The notes under the pieces are model-generated. The model was not told the DNA's origin and did no database searches. It saw nothing but the letters and a program-made list of their open reading frames with translations. Source: an uncultured Actinomycetes bacterium (lineage in GTDB: Bacteria; Actinomycetota; Actinomycetes; Nanopelagicales; Nanopelagicaceae). From it: a stretch of 61,979 nucleotides of DNA. Shown piece after piece: positions 21,158 to 31,444 of the stretch; the stretch's first letter is position 1; each line of letters opens with the position of its first letter. Where the stretch lies: contig CAIKCJ010000009.1 of NCBI GenBank assembly GCA_903825945.1, forward strand, positions 1 through 61,979, given 5' to 3'. The position numbers and the translations under genes were made by a program.

Positions 21158-21616
21158 TTAGGCAACTTCTACTACTAGTTCGATCTCTACTGGCGCATCG
21201 AGCGGCAACTCAGCAACACCAATTGCGGTGCGCGCATGTTTGCCGTTGACATCGCCCCAGATGTGAATCAAGACTTCTGAAGCACCGTTTACAACACCAG
21301 GAGCAGCAATAAAGCCAGGTTCGCCATTGACGTAACCACAGACGCGAACAACTTTCACGATCGAATCAACAGGGGCCACAAGCTCTACTGCAGCAAGTGC
21401 GTTGAGGATACAGATGGTTGCCATCTCTTTTGCTTGCTCAGGAGTAACTGGACCGCCAACTTTTCCGGTAAATGGAATTTTTCCATCGACAAGTGGGAGC
21501 TGACCCGCGGTGAAAACAAGATTGCCGGTACGAACTGCTGGCACATATGCAGCCACTGGTAGCGATGCAACTGGGAGCGTCAGATTAAGTTCTGCCAACT
21601 TTGCGCGAACATCCAT
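21158..21616 (-). CDS. RidA/YjgF-family protein
   Basis: 152 aa, longer than the 128-aa classical RidA and like the actinobacterial subgroup. YVPAVRTGNLVFTAGQLPLVDGKIPFTGKVGG is typical at the start, and VEIELVVEVA ends it. Classical members deaminate reactive enamines. The usual catalytic Arg is not clearly present where GEPGFIAAPGV occurs, so the activity is uncertain. Its ATG directly follows the stop of the 51-aa gene upstream. Confidence 0.88.
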   Translation of the reverse strand: MDVRAKLAELNLTLPVASLPVAAYVPAVRTGNLVFTAGQLPLVDGKIPFTGKVGGPVTPEQAKEMATICILNALAAVELVAPVDSIVKVVRVCGYVNGEPGFIAAPGVVNGASEVLIHIWGDVNGKHARTAIGVAELPLDAPVEIELVVEVA

Positions 21617-21772
21617 TTATTTCACTTCTCTCTTCATGTAGGCGACTAGGTTATCTCCGCCCCCTGGGGCAGGTACTACTTGTACGAGGTCCCATCCTTC
21701 TGAACCCCATGTATCTAAGATTTGCTTTGTTGCATGCGTAAGAAGTGGAACTGTTACATATTCAAACTTCAT
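21617..21772 (-). CDS. 51-aa DUF4177-like protein
   Basis: This short frame translates as a compact protein starting MKFEYVTVPLLTHATKQILD, with WGSEGWDLVQVVPAPGG in the middle and ending AYMKREVK. The YVTVPL and GWDLVQVV pattern is that of DUF4177 proteins, often found beside RidA in actinobacteria. The stop TAA is followed at once by the ridA ATG, and the start lies directly after the yqeY stop. These tight junctions support it being a real gene. Function unknown. Confidence 0.82.
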   Translation of the reverse strand: MKFEYVTVPLLTHATKQILDTWGSEGWDLVQVVPAPGGGDNLVAYMKREVK

Positions 21773-22231
21773 TTAATTTCCTCCAGTAAGTGCTGCTTTG
21801 ACCAAACTTGAAACCATTCCACCATCTGCCTTACCTGCTGTTTGTGGTGATATCAACTTCATGACTTGACCCATACCTGCAGGCCCTGATGCACCTGTTT
21901 GTGCAATTGCATCAGTAATCAATTTCTTAATCTCATCTTCCGAGAGTTGTTCTGGAAGATAGCGAGCGATCACTTCGCCTTCAGATTTTTCTTGTGCTGC
22001 GCGATCAGCACGACCTGCATCGGCAAATGCCTCTGCTGCCTCGCGGCGTTTCTTTGCTTCGCGCGATAGAACCGTAATGATCTCGGCATCGCTCAATGTG
22101 CGAGCCGTCTTGCCGGAGACCTCTTCGTTGGTGATTGCGGTCAAAACCATACGAATCGTGCCCGATGTGAGCTCATCGCGAGAACGAATCGCCTCGGTGA
22201 GATCGCTTTGGAGTGTCTCTTTAAGTCCCAT
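21773..22231 (-). CDS. YqeY/GatB-domain protein
   Basis: 152 aa, soluble and helical. The sequence from LKETLQSDLTEAIRSRD, through VLSREAKKRREAAEAFADAGR, to QLSEDEIKKLI and a final GxMGQVMKLISPQTAGKADGG is the YqeY family, related to the tail domain of GatB and glutaminyl-tRNA synthetase. It may bind tRNA. It heads the yqeY-DUF4177-ridA group and is divergent from the phosphoesterase (20-nt gap). Confidence 0.92.
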   Translation of the reverse strand: MGLKETLQSDLTEAIRSRDELTSGTIRMVLTAITNEEVSGKTARTLSDAEIITVLSREAKKRREAAEAFADAGRADRAAQEKSEGEVIARYLPEQLSEDEIKKLITDAIAQTGASGPAGMGQVMKLISPQTAGKADGGMVSSLVKAALTGGN

Positions 22232-22251
22232 AGCGGTATCTTCTCACGCCT

Positions 22252-23067
22252 ATGGGTTATCAACTGCGTGAAGCTAGCGTGCCGGTCCTTCCCCAAGGAC
22301 ACGCACCAATCCGAGTCCTGCATTTTTCCGATCTCCACCTGACTCCGTGGCGCGCGCGCGAAATTGCCGACATCAAAACGTGGGCGGCACTCAAACCCGA
22401 TCTGGTCATCAGCACAGGAGATTTCTTGGCGCACCCTGATGTTGTGCCAGTTCTTATCGATGCTCTTGGAGAGCTACTCGATCTGCCAGGGCTTTTCGTC
22501 TTTGGCTCGAACGATTATTACGCGCCTCGTTTCAAAAATCCACTCAATTATTTGAAGAAGGACCATGGCAAGCGAGTTTTAGGGCCAGATCTGCCAACGG
22601 AATCACTTCGCAACGCGCTGACTTATCGCGGCTGGAGCGACCTCAATTACTCGCGCACAACTCTGACGATCAATGGCACTGTGATTGAAGCCCGTGGCAC
22701 CGACGATGCCCACTTAGAACGCGACGACTACTCACTTGTTGCAGGTGAACCAGGACGTTGCGACCTTGCAATTGGTGTTACGCACGCGCCTTACTTGCGA
22801 CTCATTGAAGCGATGTCCAAGGATCAACTCGACATGATTTTTGCCGGACACACTCATGGTGGGCAAGTACGTCTGCCAATGTTTGGTGGTTCACGAGCGC
22901 TTACGACTAATTGCGATCTTCCTCATTGGCGCGCACGCGGAGTCACACGTGTTGAGGGTGAGCCATGGCTCAATGTTTCGGCCGGTATGGGTACATCACC
23001 CTTCGCCAGAATCCGCGTGGCTTCACCACCCGAGGTTTCGCTGATTACTCTTGAAAGTAGTTTGTAA
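22252..23067 (+). CDS. Calcineurin-like metallophosphoesterase
   Basis: 271 aa. All five metal-binding blocks are visible: FSDLHL, STGDFL, GSNDYY (replacing the usual GNHD), VTHAPY and AGHTHGGQVRLP. The GHTHGGQ ending and length fit the YkuE/YaeI-like group, whose members act on membrane-bound phosphodiesters or lipid-linked UDP groups. There is no signal peptide, but a short basic N-terminus. The 3' end overlaps the convergent GNAT gene by 23 nt. Confidence 0.88.
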   Translation: MGYQLREASVPVLPQGHAPIRVLHFSDLHLTPWRAREIADIKTWAALKPDLVISTGDFLAHPDVVPVLIDALGELLDLPGLFVFGSNDYYAPRFKNPLNYLKKDHGKRVLGPDLPTESLRNALTYRGWSDLNYSRTTLTINGTVIEARGTDDAHLERDDYSLVAGEPGRCDLAIGVTHAPYLRLIEAMSKDQLDMIFAGHTHGGQVRLPMFGGSRALTTNCDLPHWRARGVTRVEGEPWLNVSAGMGTSPFARIRVASPPEVSLITLESSL

Positions 23068-23740
23068 AAGCAGCAAGGCACATGAATCCTGCTTTTTCAT
23101 AAGCGCGCTTAGCAGCAAAATTATTATCACGAACGCCTAAACCAATCTCTGCAATACCTAGAGAATAAGCACGCGCGCCCATAGCCGCGACTAAAGCGGT
23201 TGCGTAACCTTTGCCACGATTTTCTTCGCGTGTAGCAACAGATGCAACGACATATTGCCCTGATTCCCACTTCACAAGGACACCGATCGAAGCCACTTCA
23301 CCAGCCTCGTTACGGATACCACCCCAGAAAATTTCTTCGTTGCCACCTGGTCTGACCGATGAATCTGGTGCGCTTTTATCGAGAATCTGATTAATCAACT
23401 CTGCATCTGTAATTACCTCAAAATAAGCGCGCGGATCCCCGTTTGCAATGGCGGTCTGAAGTGCCCAAAATTCAAAGCCATAGCGTGGTTTGGCACCAAG
23501 AATCTGCTCGGGATGTACATCTGCCACTGCCACTTTTCCCCAACGTGGGTCGTAGTACGGGGCAGAACCATAAGCATGTCCATAAACCGGGTCGCCTTTC
23601 ACCGTAAATGAGAAGGAGCTCCCGTTGCGATAGGCGTTTAAGAAATTGTTTGGCGAGATGTAGTACTTAGGAACGTTGCTCGAACCAAAAATCTCAGTCG
23701 CCCATTGAAGAGCAACTGAGATTTCGAAAGTTTCTTGCAT
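23045..23740 (-). CDS. GNAT-family N-acetyltransferase
   Basis: About 231 aa from the ATG at 23740; a longer frame would run into asd and is not used. The acetyl-CoA loop is in ENRGKGYATALVAAMG, and the C-terminal pattern NNFAAKRAYEKAGF is typical. The first 110 residues are a separate, unassigned part with aromatic-rich GHAYGSAPYYDPRWG. The substrate is unknown. It follows asd by 7 nt and is probably cotranscribed with lysC-asd. Confidence 0.85.
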   Translation of the reverse strand: MQETFEISVALQWATEIFGSSNVPKYYISPNNFLNAYRNGSSFSFTVKGDPVYGHAYGSAPYYDPRWGKVAVADVHPEQILGAKPRYGFEFWALQTAIANGDPRAYFEVITDAELINQILDKSAPDSSVRPGGNEEIFWGGIRNEAGEVASIGVLVKWESGQYVVASVATREENRGKGYATALVAAMGARAYSLGIAEIGLGVRDNNFAAKRAYEKAGFMCLAAFTNYFQE

Positions 23741-23747
23741 CTCTGAT

Positions 23748-24806
23748 TTATGCAGTGAATTCGGCTGCAACCAACTCAGCGATCTGAGCTGTGTTGAGGG
23801 CAGCACCCTTGCGCAAGTTATCTCCACACATGAAGAGATCGAGTGCGTGTGAATCATCAGGGCTACGACGAACGCGGCCGACCCAGGTTGGATCAGTATT
23901 AACGACATCGTTTGGTGTTGGCCAGATTCCCTTTTCTGGGTCATCAAGCAGTTCAATTCCGGCAGAACTCTTGAGGAGCGCTTGCGCAGCTTCGCGAGTT
24001 ACTTCCTTCTCGAAGATTGCGTGAACTGACAGTGAGTGAGTCGTGATCACTGGGACACGAACACAGGTAGCTGCAACTTTGAGATCAGGAAGTCCCAAAA
24101 TCTTGCGTGATTCAAAACGAACTTTGGTCTCTTCAGATGAGTATCCTCCGTCTTTGAGTGAACCAGCCCAAGGAATAACGTTGAGTGCAAGTGGCGCAGG
24201 GAATGCACCGAAATCTTTGATTACGGTACGTAGGTCACCAGGTTCGACACCTAAGTGCTTGCCCGCAACTTGTTGAATCTGATCGTACAAAGTCTCTGGA
24301 CCCGTAACGCCCATACCTGAGACTGCTTGGTATGAAGAAACGAAAAGTTCCTTAAGGCCATATGCCTTGTGAAGTGCACCCATCGCAACGATCATTGTCA
24401 TGGTTGTGCAGTTTGGATTAGAGATGATGCCCTTTGGACGATTCTTGATCGCTTCTGGGTTGATCTCTACAACAACAAGTGGAACCTGATCATCCATGCG
24501 GAAGAAGGTTGAGTTGTCGACAACAACTGCGCCACGGCTAGCCGCGATTGGCGCCCACTCTCCGGCGATGTCATCTGGTGTATCAAACATGGCAATATCG
24601 ATGCCATCAAAAGCTTCTGGAGAGATAGCGACTACTTCAACTTCTTCACCGCGGACCATGAGCTTCTTGCCTGCGCTACGCGCTGATGCGATTAAACGAA
24701 TCTCGCCATAAACATTTGGACGCTTGGTCAGAATGTCGAGCATGACGGTTCCTACTGCGCCGGTTGCACCGACAACAGCGAGTGATGGGAGCTTCTTCTG
24801 TGTCAT
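23748..24806 (-). CDS. asd: Aspartate-semialdehyde dehydrogenase
   Basis: 352 aa; reduces aspartyl phosphate to the semialdehyde with NADPH. It supplies lysine, threonine, methionine and diaminopimelate for peptidoglycan. The NADP loop [13 protein letters not shown] starts at residue 11, and the catalytic Cys133 lies in SNPNCTTMT. Its ATG overlaps the lysC stop by 4 nt. Confidence 0.97.
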   Translation of the reverse strand: MTQKKLPSLAVVGATGAVGTVMLDILTKRPNVYGEIRLIASARSAGKKLMVRGEEVEVVAISPEAFDGIDIAMFDTPDDIAGEWAPIAASRGAVVVDNSTFFRMDDQVPLVVVEINPEAIKNRPKGIISNPNCTTMTMIVAMGALHKAYGLKELFVSSYQAVSGMGVTGPETLYDQIQQVAGKHLGVEPGDLRTVIKDFGAFPAPLALNVIPWAGSLKDGGYSSEETKVRFESRKILGLPDLKVAATCVRVPVITTHSLSVHAIFEKEVTREAAQALLKSSAGIELLDDPEKGIWPTPNDVVNTDPTWVGRVRRSPDDSHALDLFMCGDNLRKGAALNTAQIAELVAAEFTA

Positions 24807-26074
24807 CGACCTGTTCCTCCATATACAACGGCTTCGTCTTCGGAATCTAATTCGAAAGCGGTGTGCGCCGCTTTCACTGCCTTCTCAAGATCTGTATCGC
24901 GCAGGATTACTGAGATACGAATCTCTGACGTTGAAATCATTTCGATATTAAGACCTGCATCTGCAAGGCAGGCAAAGAAGGTTGCTGTCACACCAGGATG
25001 AGAGCGCATACCGGCACCTACGAGTGAGAGCTTGCCGATCTGATCGTCATATTGAATAGAACCAAATCCGATTTCGCCTTGGATCTCCTTGAGGAGTGCG
25101 ATCGCTTCAGGGCCATCTGTCTTAGGGCAGGTGAAAGAGATATCTGTAAGACCTGTTGCTGCTGCAGAAACATTCTGCACGATCATGTCGATGTTGATAT
25201 CTGCATCTGCAATAACTTGGAAGATTCGCGCAGCAATTCCCGTGCGATCAGGAACACCAACAACGGTGATCTTCGCTTCGCTCTTATCGTGTGCAATTCC
25301 GCTGATAATCGCCTGTTCCATATTGCCTGCTCCTTCTGGATGGTCTTTAACAATCCATGTGCCTTCGTGATTAGAAAAAGATGAACGTACGTGAATAGGA
25401 AGATTGAATCGACGCGCATATTCAACGCAGCGAAGGTGAAGAACTTTTGCGCCACTTGCAGCAAGTTCTAACATCTCTTCGTAAGTAACAGTGGTGAGTT
25501 TGCGAGCCGCTGGAACGACGCGAGGATCGGCGCTGTAGACGCCATCGACATCTGTATAAATTTCGCAGACATCTGCTTCTAGCGCCGCAGCTAATGCAAC
25601 TGCGGTTGTATCTGAACCACCGCGACCAAGAGTTGTTACATCATTCGTATCGCTAGAGATTCCTTGGAAGCCAGCAACAATTGCAATATGTCCAGTCTCA
25701 AGCGCTTCTTGGATGCGACCTGGGGTCACATCGATGATGCGCGCTTTGCCGTGGGTGCTATCTGTGATGACACCGGCTTGGGAGCCAGTAAATGACATCG
25801 CCTCGTGACCCAAGTTGCCGATAGCCATCGCAAGAAGCGCCATCGAAATGCGCTCACCTGCGGTCAGCAGCATGTCGAGCTCGCGGCCTGTTGGCATTGG
25901 TGAGACTTGGTTAGCGAGGTCGATCAACTCATCGGTGGTGTCACCCATGGCAGAGACAACGACGCAGACCTGATGGCCAGCCTTTTTGGTGGCCACGATC
26001 CGATTGGCGACTCGCTTTAGCCCTTCGGCATCAGCGACGGAAGAGCCGCCATATTTTTGAACAATCAAACTCAT
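24803..26074 (-). CDS. lysC: Aspartate kinase
   Basis: 423 aa from the ATG at 26074 ([15 protein letters not shown]), the usual family start; an ATG seven codons upstream is possible, and neither has a clear ribosome site, so leaderless translation is conceivable. KYGGSSV and [16 protein letters not shown] are kinase marks. Two ACT domains follow from about residue 265. A Met at the start of [13 protein letters not shown] could be the internal start of a separate beta subunit, as in Corynebacterium and Bacillus. It forms a coupled pair with asd. Confidence 0.95.
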   Translation of the reverse strand: MSLIVQKYGGSSVADAEGLKRVANRIVATKKAGHQVCVVVSAMGDTTDELIDLANQVSPMPTGRELDMLLTAGERISMALLAMAIGNLGHEAMSFTGSQAGVITDSTHGKARIIDVTPGRIQEALETGHIAIVAGFQGISSDTNDVTTLGRGGSDTTAVALAAALEADVCEIYTDVDGVYSADPRVVPAARKLTTVTYEEMLELAASGAKVLHLRCVEYARRFNLPIHVRSSFSNHEGTWIVKDHPEGAGNMEQAIISGIAHDKSEAKITVVGVPDRTGIAARIFQVIADADINIDMIVQNVSAAATGLTDISFTCPKTDGPEAIALLKEIQGEIGFGSIQYDDQIGKLSLVGAGMRSHPGVTATFFACLADAGLNIEMISTSEIRISVILRDTDLEKAVKAAHTAFELDSEDEAVVYGGTGR

Positions 26075-26179
26075 GGCAAGATTTTGGCAGAACATGTGGG
26101 CTTATGGGACTTTAATCTAAAAAATCTCACATATTAAGACAAGGGAACGTATCAAATAATGAGATAAAAGCCAGTTTCG

Positions 26180-26776
26180 TTACTCGATCGTCCTTCGACC
26201 CTCAAATGCACGGCCCAAAGTGACCTCATCGGCGTACTCCAGGTCTCCACCAACAGGCAGACCTGAGGCCAAACGGCTCACTTTGATGCCCAAAGGCTTG
26301 ATCTGACGGATCAAATACGAGGCCGTTGCCTCACCCTCTAGGTTGGGATCGGTAGCGATGATGACCTCTTGGATATTGGTATCGCCCAAGCGAACCATCA
26401 ATTCGCGAATGCGCAGGTTCTCGGGGCCAACGCCATCGATCGGCGAGATCGCGCCGCCGAGCACGTGATACGTACCGCGAAACTCGCGTGTCTTTTCTAT
26501 CGCCATGACATCTTTTGATTCTTCAACAACACAGATCGTGGAGTTCTCACGACGAGGATCACGACAGATTCGACAGAGCTCTTCTTCGGAGATGTTGCCG
26601 CATGTAGTACAAAACTTCACACGCTCCTTGACTGTGCGCAGAACATCAGCAAGTCGCGATACATCTACGCGTTCGGATTGAATGATATGAAATGCAATGC
26701 GTTGTGCAGATTTAGGACCAATGCCAGGCAATCGCCCTAGCTCGTCGATGAGATCTTGAATCGCGCCTTCATACAT
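26180..26776 (-). CDS. recR: Recombination mediator RecR
   Basis: 198 aa, full length. It has a helix-hairpin-helix ([18 protein letters not shown]), a four-cysteine zinc finger ([16 protein letters not shown]), a Toprim domain ([18 protein letters not shown]) and a C-terminal Walker-B-like end. It acts with RecF/RecO in gap repair. It starts 2 nt after the dnaX stop, the common dnaX-recR pairing; the ybaB gene often between them is absent. Confidence 0.97.
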   Translation of the reverse strand: MYEGAIQDLIDELGRLPGIGPKSAQRIAFHIIQSERVDVSRLADVLRTVKERVKFCTTCGNISEEELCRICRDPRRENSTICVVEESKDVMAIEKTREFRGTYHVLGGAISPIDGVGPENLRIRELMVRLGDTNIQEVIIATDPNLEGEATASYLIRQIKPLGIKVSRLASGLPVGGDLEYADEVTLGRAFEGRRTIE

Positions 26777-26778
26777 AG

Positions 26779-28515
26779 TTACTGCTCGAATTCTCTGATG
26801 ACTTGTGCACCAAGTTCGCGAGCAAGTAGCGCAGTACCGGAAAGCGCATCGGCATCATCATGTTCTTCGACTGTTCGTTCTGAAGTTGGAGCGTTAATGC
26901 TGCCATCGACGATTACTTCGATCTTCAAGTTGAGGCCAGTGATGTCGGTGAATGCAGCTTTAAGAATCTCATCACTGCCACTGCGCAAGAATGAATCACG
27001 TGCACCAACGTTGACGATTGCAATCGTGATCGCTTTATCGTCGACGGCCAATACTTGAGCACTTGCAGCAAGTAGTGACCAGGTCAATCTGCGACGCTTC
27101 TTTACATTCTCAATGACATCTGGCCACAAGCGACGTAGCGCAGCAATATCTACCGGGCCGTTGTGAACAACTGCTGGTGCAACTGGCGTTGATGGAACAA
27201 CAGGTGCAGCAACTGGTTCTGCAACATGTACAACTGGAGCAGTCTTAACTTCTTGCTTCTTTGGTGCGGCTTTTGGTGCTTGCACCGCCGCAGGAGCAGC
27301 AACTGGTGCACTGATCTCTGATGGCGCAGGAGTTAAATCATTAATAGGTGTGTGTGCAACAAGATTGACGCCACGCTCTAACCGTTCGATGCGTGCTATC
27401 ACCGCAGAATCATCACCAGCCGGAAGAAGAATTCGGCCGCAGATAAGCTCAAGAATCAAGCGGGGCGCAGTGGCACCGCGCATCTGGGTGAGGCCTTCAG
27501 CGGTTATATCCGCTGCCCTAATCAAGGTTGCGGCACCAATAATGTTGGCCTGAGTAGCCATTCGCTCTAATTGATCTTCTGGTAGCTCGCGCAGCAATTG
27601 CGACGCTTTATCTTTTGTCGCACCAACAATGATGAGGTCACGAAGTCGCTCTAAGAAATCTTGAGTGAAGCGGCGTGGATCTAAGCCAGATTCGATCACG
27701 CTATCAATTGCAGCAAACATCGTTGCGCCATCACGAGCGGCAAGTGCATCGATCGCTTCATCGAGTAGTGCGCCATCGGTGAATCCCAAGAGCTGAACTG
27801 CGATGTCGTAGGTGACACCGTCTGCTCCTGCGCCAGCAAGTAGCTGACCCAACACAGAAAGTGCATCACGAACAGAACCACCGCTTGCACGGACTACTAA
27901 TGGAATCACACCCTTCGCAACTTTGATTCCCTCAAGAGCGCAGATCTTCTCAAGGTGTTCACCAAGTACTCCAGGTGGAACCAGGCGGAATGGGTAGTGG
28001 TGTGTACGCGAACGAATTGTGCTGATCAACTTATCTGGTTCAGTTGTAGCGAAGATAAAAATTACGTGGGGAGGTGGCTCTTCTACAACTTTCAGCAATG
28101 CGTTAGCAGCGCCGGGTCCGAGTTGGTGGGCCTCATCGATAATGTAAATCTTGTAACGCGATTGCACTGGTGCAAAGAATGCTTTGTCGCGAAGATCGCG
28201 AGCGTCATCAACCAAACCGTGTGTTGCAGCATCAAGCTCCATGACATCGAGAGAGCCCGGGCCGTTTGCAACTAAATCTTTACATGATTGGCAGACCCCA
28301 CATGGATTGGGAGTCGGTCCCTGTTCGCAATTGAGGCTTCGAGCCATGATGCGAGCACTAGAAGTCTTACCGCAACCGCGAGGACCACTAAATAAATATG
28401 CGTGATGAATTGCGCCAGAGGCGAGCGCATTTGAGAGCGGCGTTGTTACATGTTCTTGCCCGATGACCTCACCAAAAGTTGATGGTCGGTACTTGCGATA
28501 CAGGGCGAGAGACAC
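26779..28515 (-). CDS. dnaX: DNA polymerase III subunit gamma/tau
   Basis: 578 aa from a GTG. It is the clamp-loader ATPase. Walker A is [11 protein letters not shown] (44-54), a cysteine-rich zinc module follows (NPCGVCQSC), and Walker B is IIDEAHQLG. The C-terminal third has an Ala/Pro/Val-rich linker (about 385-445) followed by the tau-type domain. I saw no obvious frameshift site for a short gamma form. It is transcribed just downstream of the SRP RNA. Confidence 0.96.
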   Translation of the reverse strand: MSLALYRKYRPSTFGEVIGQEHVTTPLSNALASGAIHHAYLFSGPRGCGKTSSARIMARSLNCEQGPTPNPCGVCQSCKDLVANGPGSLDVMELDAATHGLVDDARDLRDKAFFAPVQSRYKIYIIDEAHQLGPGAANALLKVVEEPPPHVIFIFATTEPDKLISTIRSRTHHYPFRLVPPGVLGEHLEKICALEGIKVAKGVIPLVVRASGGSVRDALSVLGQLLAGAGADGVTYDIAVQLLGFTDGALLDEAIDALAARDGATMFAAIDSVIESGLDPRRFTQDFLERLRDLIIVGATKDKASQLLRELPEDQLERMATQANIIGAATLIRAADITAEGLTQMRGATAPRLILELICGRILLPAGDDSAVIARIERLERGVNLVAHTPINDLTPAPSEISAPVAAPAAVQAPKAAPKKQEVKTAPVVHVAEPVAAPVVPSTPVAPAVVHNGPVDIAALRRLWPDVIENVKKRRRLTWSLLAASAQVLAVDDKAITIAIVNVGARDSFLRSGSDEILKAAFTDITGLNLKIEVIVDGSINAPTSERTVEEHDDADALSGTALLARELGAQVIREFEQ

Positions 28516-28547
28516 AGTGCTCCTAACTAAATACTGCTAAATAAAGG

Positions 28548-28635
28548 GACCCTCCGCACACCCGCTAGAGCGGACCTACCCTTGCTGCCTTCCGGCCCTG
28601 GGGGAGTTCAGTACGGTAGCGCCGCACGGAGGATC
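28548..28635 (-). ncRNA. ffs: Small bacterial SRP RNA (4.5S type)
   Basis: The minus strand carries the universal Ffh-binding helix: GGGCCGGAAGGCAGCAAGGG holds the GGAA tetraloop and the asymmetric loop. Closing stem CCTCCG/CGGAGG pairs the ends (28551-28556 with 28627-28632). Ends are estimated to a few bases. Position beside dnaX is common in actinobacteria. It works with Ffh in membrane targeting. Confidence 0.93.
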
Positions 28636-28697
28636 TGGGGGTAATCATAGTTTCTAGAGCCGATAGGCTACGACCCGTTGGTCTTAGGACCTGCACT

Positions 28698-28785
28698 GGA
28701 GAATTCGCATAGCGGCCGAGTGCGCACGCTTGGAAAGCGTGTAAAGGGCAACCTTTCGAGGGTTCAAATCCCTCATTCTCCGCCA
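28698..28785 (+). tRNA. tRNA-Ser (GGA)
   Basis: Acceptor GGAGAAT/ATTCTCC with discriminator G and an encoded CCA. The anticodon stem CACGC/GCGTG encloses TTGGAAA, anticodon GGA. A long variable arm (AAAGGGCAACCTTT) marks class II serine tRNA. Confidence 0.96.
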
Positions 28786-28821
28786 GATTTGTCGTTGCGC
28801 CCTGACCTATAAAGTATCCCC

Positions 28822-28907
28822 GGAGGATTCGCATAGCGGCCGAGTGCGCGCGTCTCGAACACGCGTAGACGAAAGTCTCGAGGGTTCAAATCCCTCATCC
28901 TCCGCCA
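28822..28907 (+). tRNA. tRNA-Ser (CGA)
   Basis: Acceptor GGAGGAT/ATCCTCC, discriminator G, CCA encoded. The anticodon stem CGCGT/ACGCG encloses CTCGAAC, anticodon CGA. The long variable arm is AGACGAAAGTCT. The first 28 nt nearly repeat the GGA gene 124 nt upstream, so the pair probably arose by duplication. Confidence 0.96.
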
Positions 28908-29098
28908 CTTTTTATTGCGGGCTCTGTTCCTGGCTTAGAGAATTCTTGTTCTTAGCAATGGAGATTTGCTTCTTCGCTATGAGCTCACAGGCACGTATTC
29001 ACATTTCACAATTTCCGAAGATGGCGGCATGATGGTGTTGTGCTAGATCACGTCCTAAAATCTGACTCTGCTCTCCCTCACAGTACAAGAAGGACACC

Positions 29099-31444
29099 GT
29101 GCCAAAAGCCTGGATTGACGACGCCCCAAAGCCTCAAGCTCTCGCAGATCATGCGCACCTGAGAGACCCGCTTTCGTACAAAGTAAAGAAAGCACTCCTC
29201 GGAAGTCCGCTTAACCGTCACACTCTTTCGCACCAGAGACTCTCGAAAGTTTTTGCGCTCGGCATTCTTTCTTCCGACTGCATCTCATCTGCCGCCTATG
29301 GCACCGAGAATATTTTGTATTACCTCTTACCTGCTTTTGGTTTAGCTGGCTTTAGCATTTTGATGCCAATGACGATGGTCGTCCTGGCTGTCTTGTTAAT
29401 CGTCACACTCTCATACCGAGAGGTCGTGATGGTCTACACAAAGACCGGCGGCTCCTATGTCGTGGCGCGAGACAACTTTGGTGTTGTAGTCGCACAAATC
29501 GCAGCCGTGGCACTGATGCTCGATTACATCGTGACCGTTGCCGTCCAAACCGCTGCGGGTACTTCTGCGCTTACCTCTGCCTTCCCGGGTCTTGCTTCTT
29601 ACTCACTTGCAATCACATTAGGTGTTGTCGCAATTCTCTTTTACGGAAACCTCAAAGGCGTAAAAGAAGCTGGTCGGGTATTTGCTGCGCCTACTTATCT
29701 CTTCGTACTCTCTGTTTTTATCGTTATCGTCGTAGGCATCTATCGCGAATTTGCACACACTCTGCATCACGTCGTGGTTAACTCGGGCAACGTTGGATTT
29801 GGGCACTCACAACAGCTCATTACCGCTGTCTCAATCTTCGCATTACTCAAAGCATTCGCAAACGGTGGCTCATCGCTCACCGGCCTCGAAGCGATTTCAA
29901 ATGGCGTCTCGCTCTTCAAAGCACCTGAAGGTAACAACGCTCGCCGCACCACAGTCATCATGGCGAGCATCTTGGGATGCCTCGTTCTTGGAATCTCATT
30001 CTTCGCAAAAGCAACTCATGCTGTTCCATACTTAGCCGGAACACCTACTGTCGTTTCACAGATCGCCAATGTCGTTCTCGGCCACGGCACCTTGGGCCAC
30101 GTTCTCTACTTATTCGTGCAGTTCTCAACGATGTTGATCCTCTATACCGGTGCCAATACGCCATTTAGCGGATTCCCATTCTTGATGAATTTCATTGCCG
30201 AAGATGGCTTCTTGCCTCGCCAACTCACCAAGCGTGGACATCGCCTGGTCTTCTCAAACGGCATCATCTTCTTAACAATTGCAGCATCGACACTTCTCAT
30301 CGTTATTGGTTCTAACGTCGCTAAGTTGATCGCCTTCTACGCCATCGGTGTATTCACTGGTTTCACAATGGCTGGATTTGGAATGGCCAAACGTGCGTGG
30401 ACCCGTCGCGAGAAGAACTGGAAAGTTCGATTCTTTATCAACTTCCTATCTGGAAGCGTCTCATTCGCTGTCGTTATTATTTTCGCAGTTGTTAAGTTCA
30501 CCGAAGGTGCTTGGCTCATTGTTCTTATCTTCCCAATCGCTACGCTGGCTTTGATTCGTCTCAACCGCCAATATCGCATGGAGCAATCTGCTCTCAAGAT
30601 TAATCAAGATGGTTCTCGCGCAGTTACGATTTCTCGTCACGTTGTGACAGTCCTCGTTGACTCAGTAGATATCGCAACAGTTGGTGCAGTGCGTTATGCC
30701 CGCAGCCTCAACCCACGCAGTCTCGAGGCAGTCCACTTTGTTATCGATGATCAGCACGCCGATGAAGTCAAGCGCGCCTGGATGGAAAATCCTGCACTCG
30801 CAGATGTCTCACTCGAGATGATTGATTGCCCTGATCGCCGCCTTGCAAATGCTGCTGTTGATTATGCAATTCGCGCAACGACTGCGCCAGATGTCGAACT
30901 CACTCTGCTGTTGCCTCGTCGTGCCTATTCTGGGTTCTTAGGTCGCCTGCTTCACGATCGCACAGCTGAAGCAATTTCTGCACCTATCTCACAACTACCA
31001 CGCGTGGTTGCAACGATTATTCCTTTCGACGTCGACAAGATCATCTCTGGTCGTGGCATCTATAGAAAAGATGAAGCTACAACTGATCTCGTTGAAAAAG
31101 ATGAAGCGCCAAAGCCTCAGGCTCGTCGAGTTGAGGACACCCCTAATGTGGATGCTGAGACCAGCCACTACGCAGAAGATGTCCAACCAATCTCTGCAGC
31201 GGCCTGGCGTCACCGAGCTCACGTTCGTGGCCATGTCACATCAATCCGCAATGCGGCCGCTAACTCATCTCCGCATGTGGAAGTTGAGATCTGGGATGAG
31301 ACTGGCGGAATCACACTTCAGTTCATTGGTCGCCGTGAAGTGACTGGCCTTGAGATCGGATCAACTGTCTGTGCCGAAGGAATGGTGGGAGAGAATGAAG
31401 GATCGCTCGTGATCCTCAATCCATCGTACGAAATCATTATCTAA
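29099..31444 (+). CDS. APC-superfamily permease with C-terminal OB-fold domain
   Basis: 781 aa from a GTG. Residues about 45-480 are a 12-helix amino-acid/polyamine-type permease (SSDCISSAAYGTENILYYLLP, TGGSYVVARDNFG, NGGSSLTGLEAISNGV). About 500-660 form a soluble universal-stress-like part (VTVLVDSVDIATVGAVRYARSL). An acidic linker follows. The last 85 residues (AWRHRAHVRGHVTSIR to the end) read as an OB-fold of the kind that occurs as a separate small protein in other actinobacteria. The transported substrate cannot be told; related proteins are often called amino-acid permeases, and a potassium role is possible. Confidence 0.85.
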   Translation: MPKAWIDDAPKPQALADHAHLRDPLSYKVKKALLGSPLNRHTLSHQRLSKVFALGILSSDCISSAAYGTENILYYLLPAFGLAGFSILMPMTMVVLAVLLIVTLSYREVVMVYTKTGGSYVVARDNFGVVVAQIAAVALMLDYIVTVAVQTAAGTSALTSAFPGLASYSLAITLGVVAILFYGNLKGVKEAGRVFAAPTYLFVLSVFIVIVVGIYREFAHTLHHVVVNSGNVGFGHSQQLITAVSIFALLKAFANGGSSLTGLEAISNGVSLFKAPEGNNARRTTVIMASILGCLVLGISFFAKATHAVPYLAGTPTVVSQIANVVLGHGTLGHVLYLFVQFSTMLILYTGANTPFSGFPFLMNFIAEDGFLPRQLTKRGHRLVFSNGIIFLTIAASTLLIVIGSNVAKLIAFYAIGVFTGFTMAGFGMAKRAWTRREKNWKVRFFINFLSGSVSFAVVIIFAVVKFTEGAWLIVLIFPIATLALIRLNRQYRMEQSALKINQDGSRAVTISRHVVTVLVDSVDIATVGAVRYARSLNPRSLEAVHFVIDDQHADEVKRAWMENPALADVSLEMIDCPDRRLANAAVDYAIRATTAPDVELTLLLPRRAYSGFLGRLLHDRTAEAISAPISQLPRVVATIIPFDVDKIISGRGIYRKDEATTDLVEKDEAPKPQARRVEDTPNVDAETSHYAEDVQPISAAAWRHRAHVRGHVTSIRNAAANSSPHVEVEIWDETGGITLQFIGRREVTGLEIGSTVCAEGMVGENEGSLVILNPSYEIII

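Noticed and set aside
23741-23956. N-terminal extension of the GNAT gene into asd
   Set aside because: The extension is out of frame with asd and covers its conserved 3' end; the ATG at 23740 gives a complete acetyltransferase.
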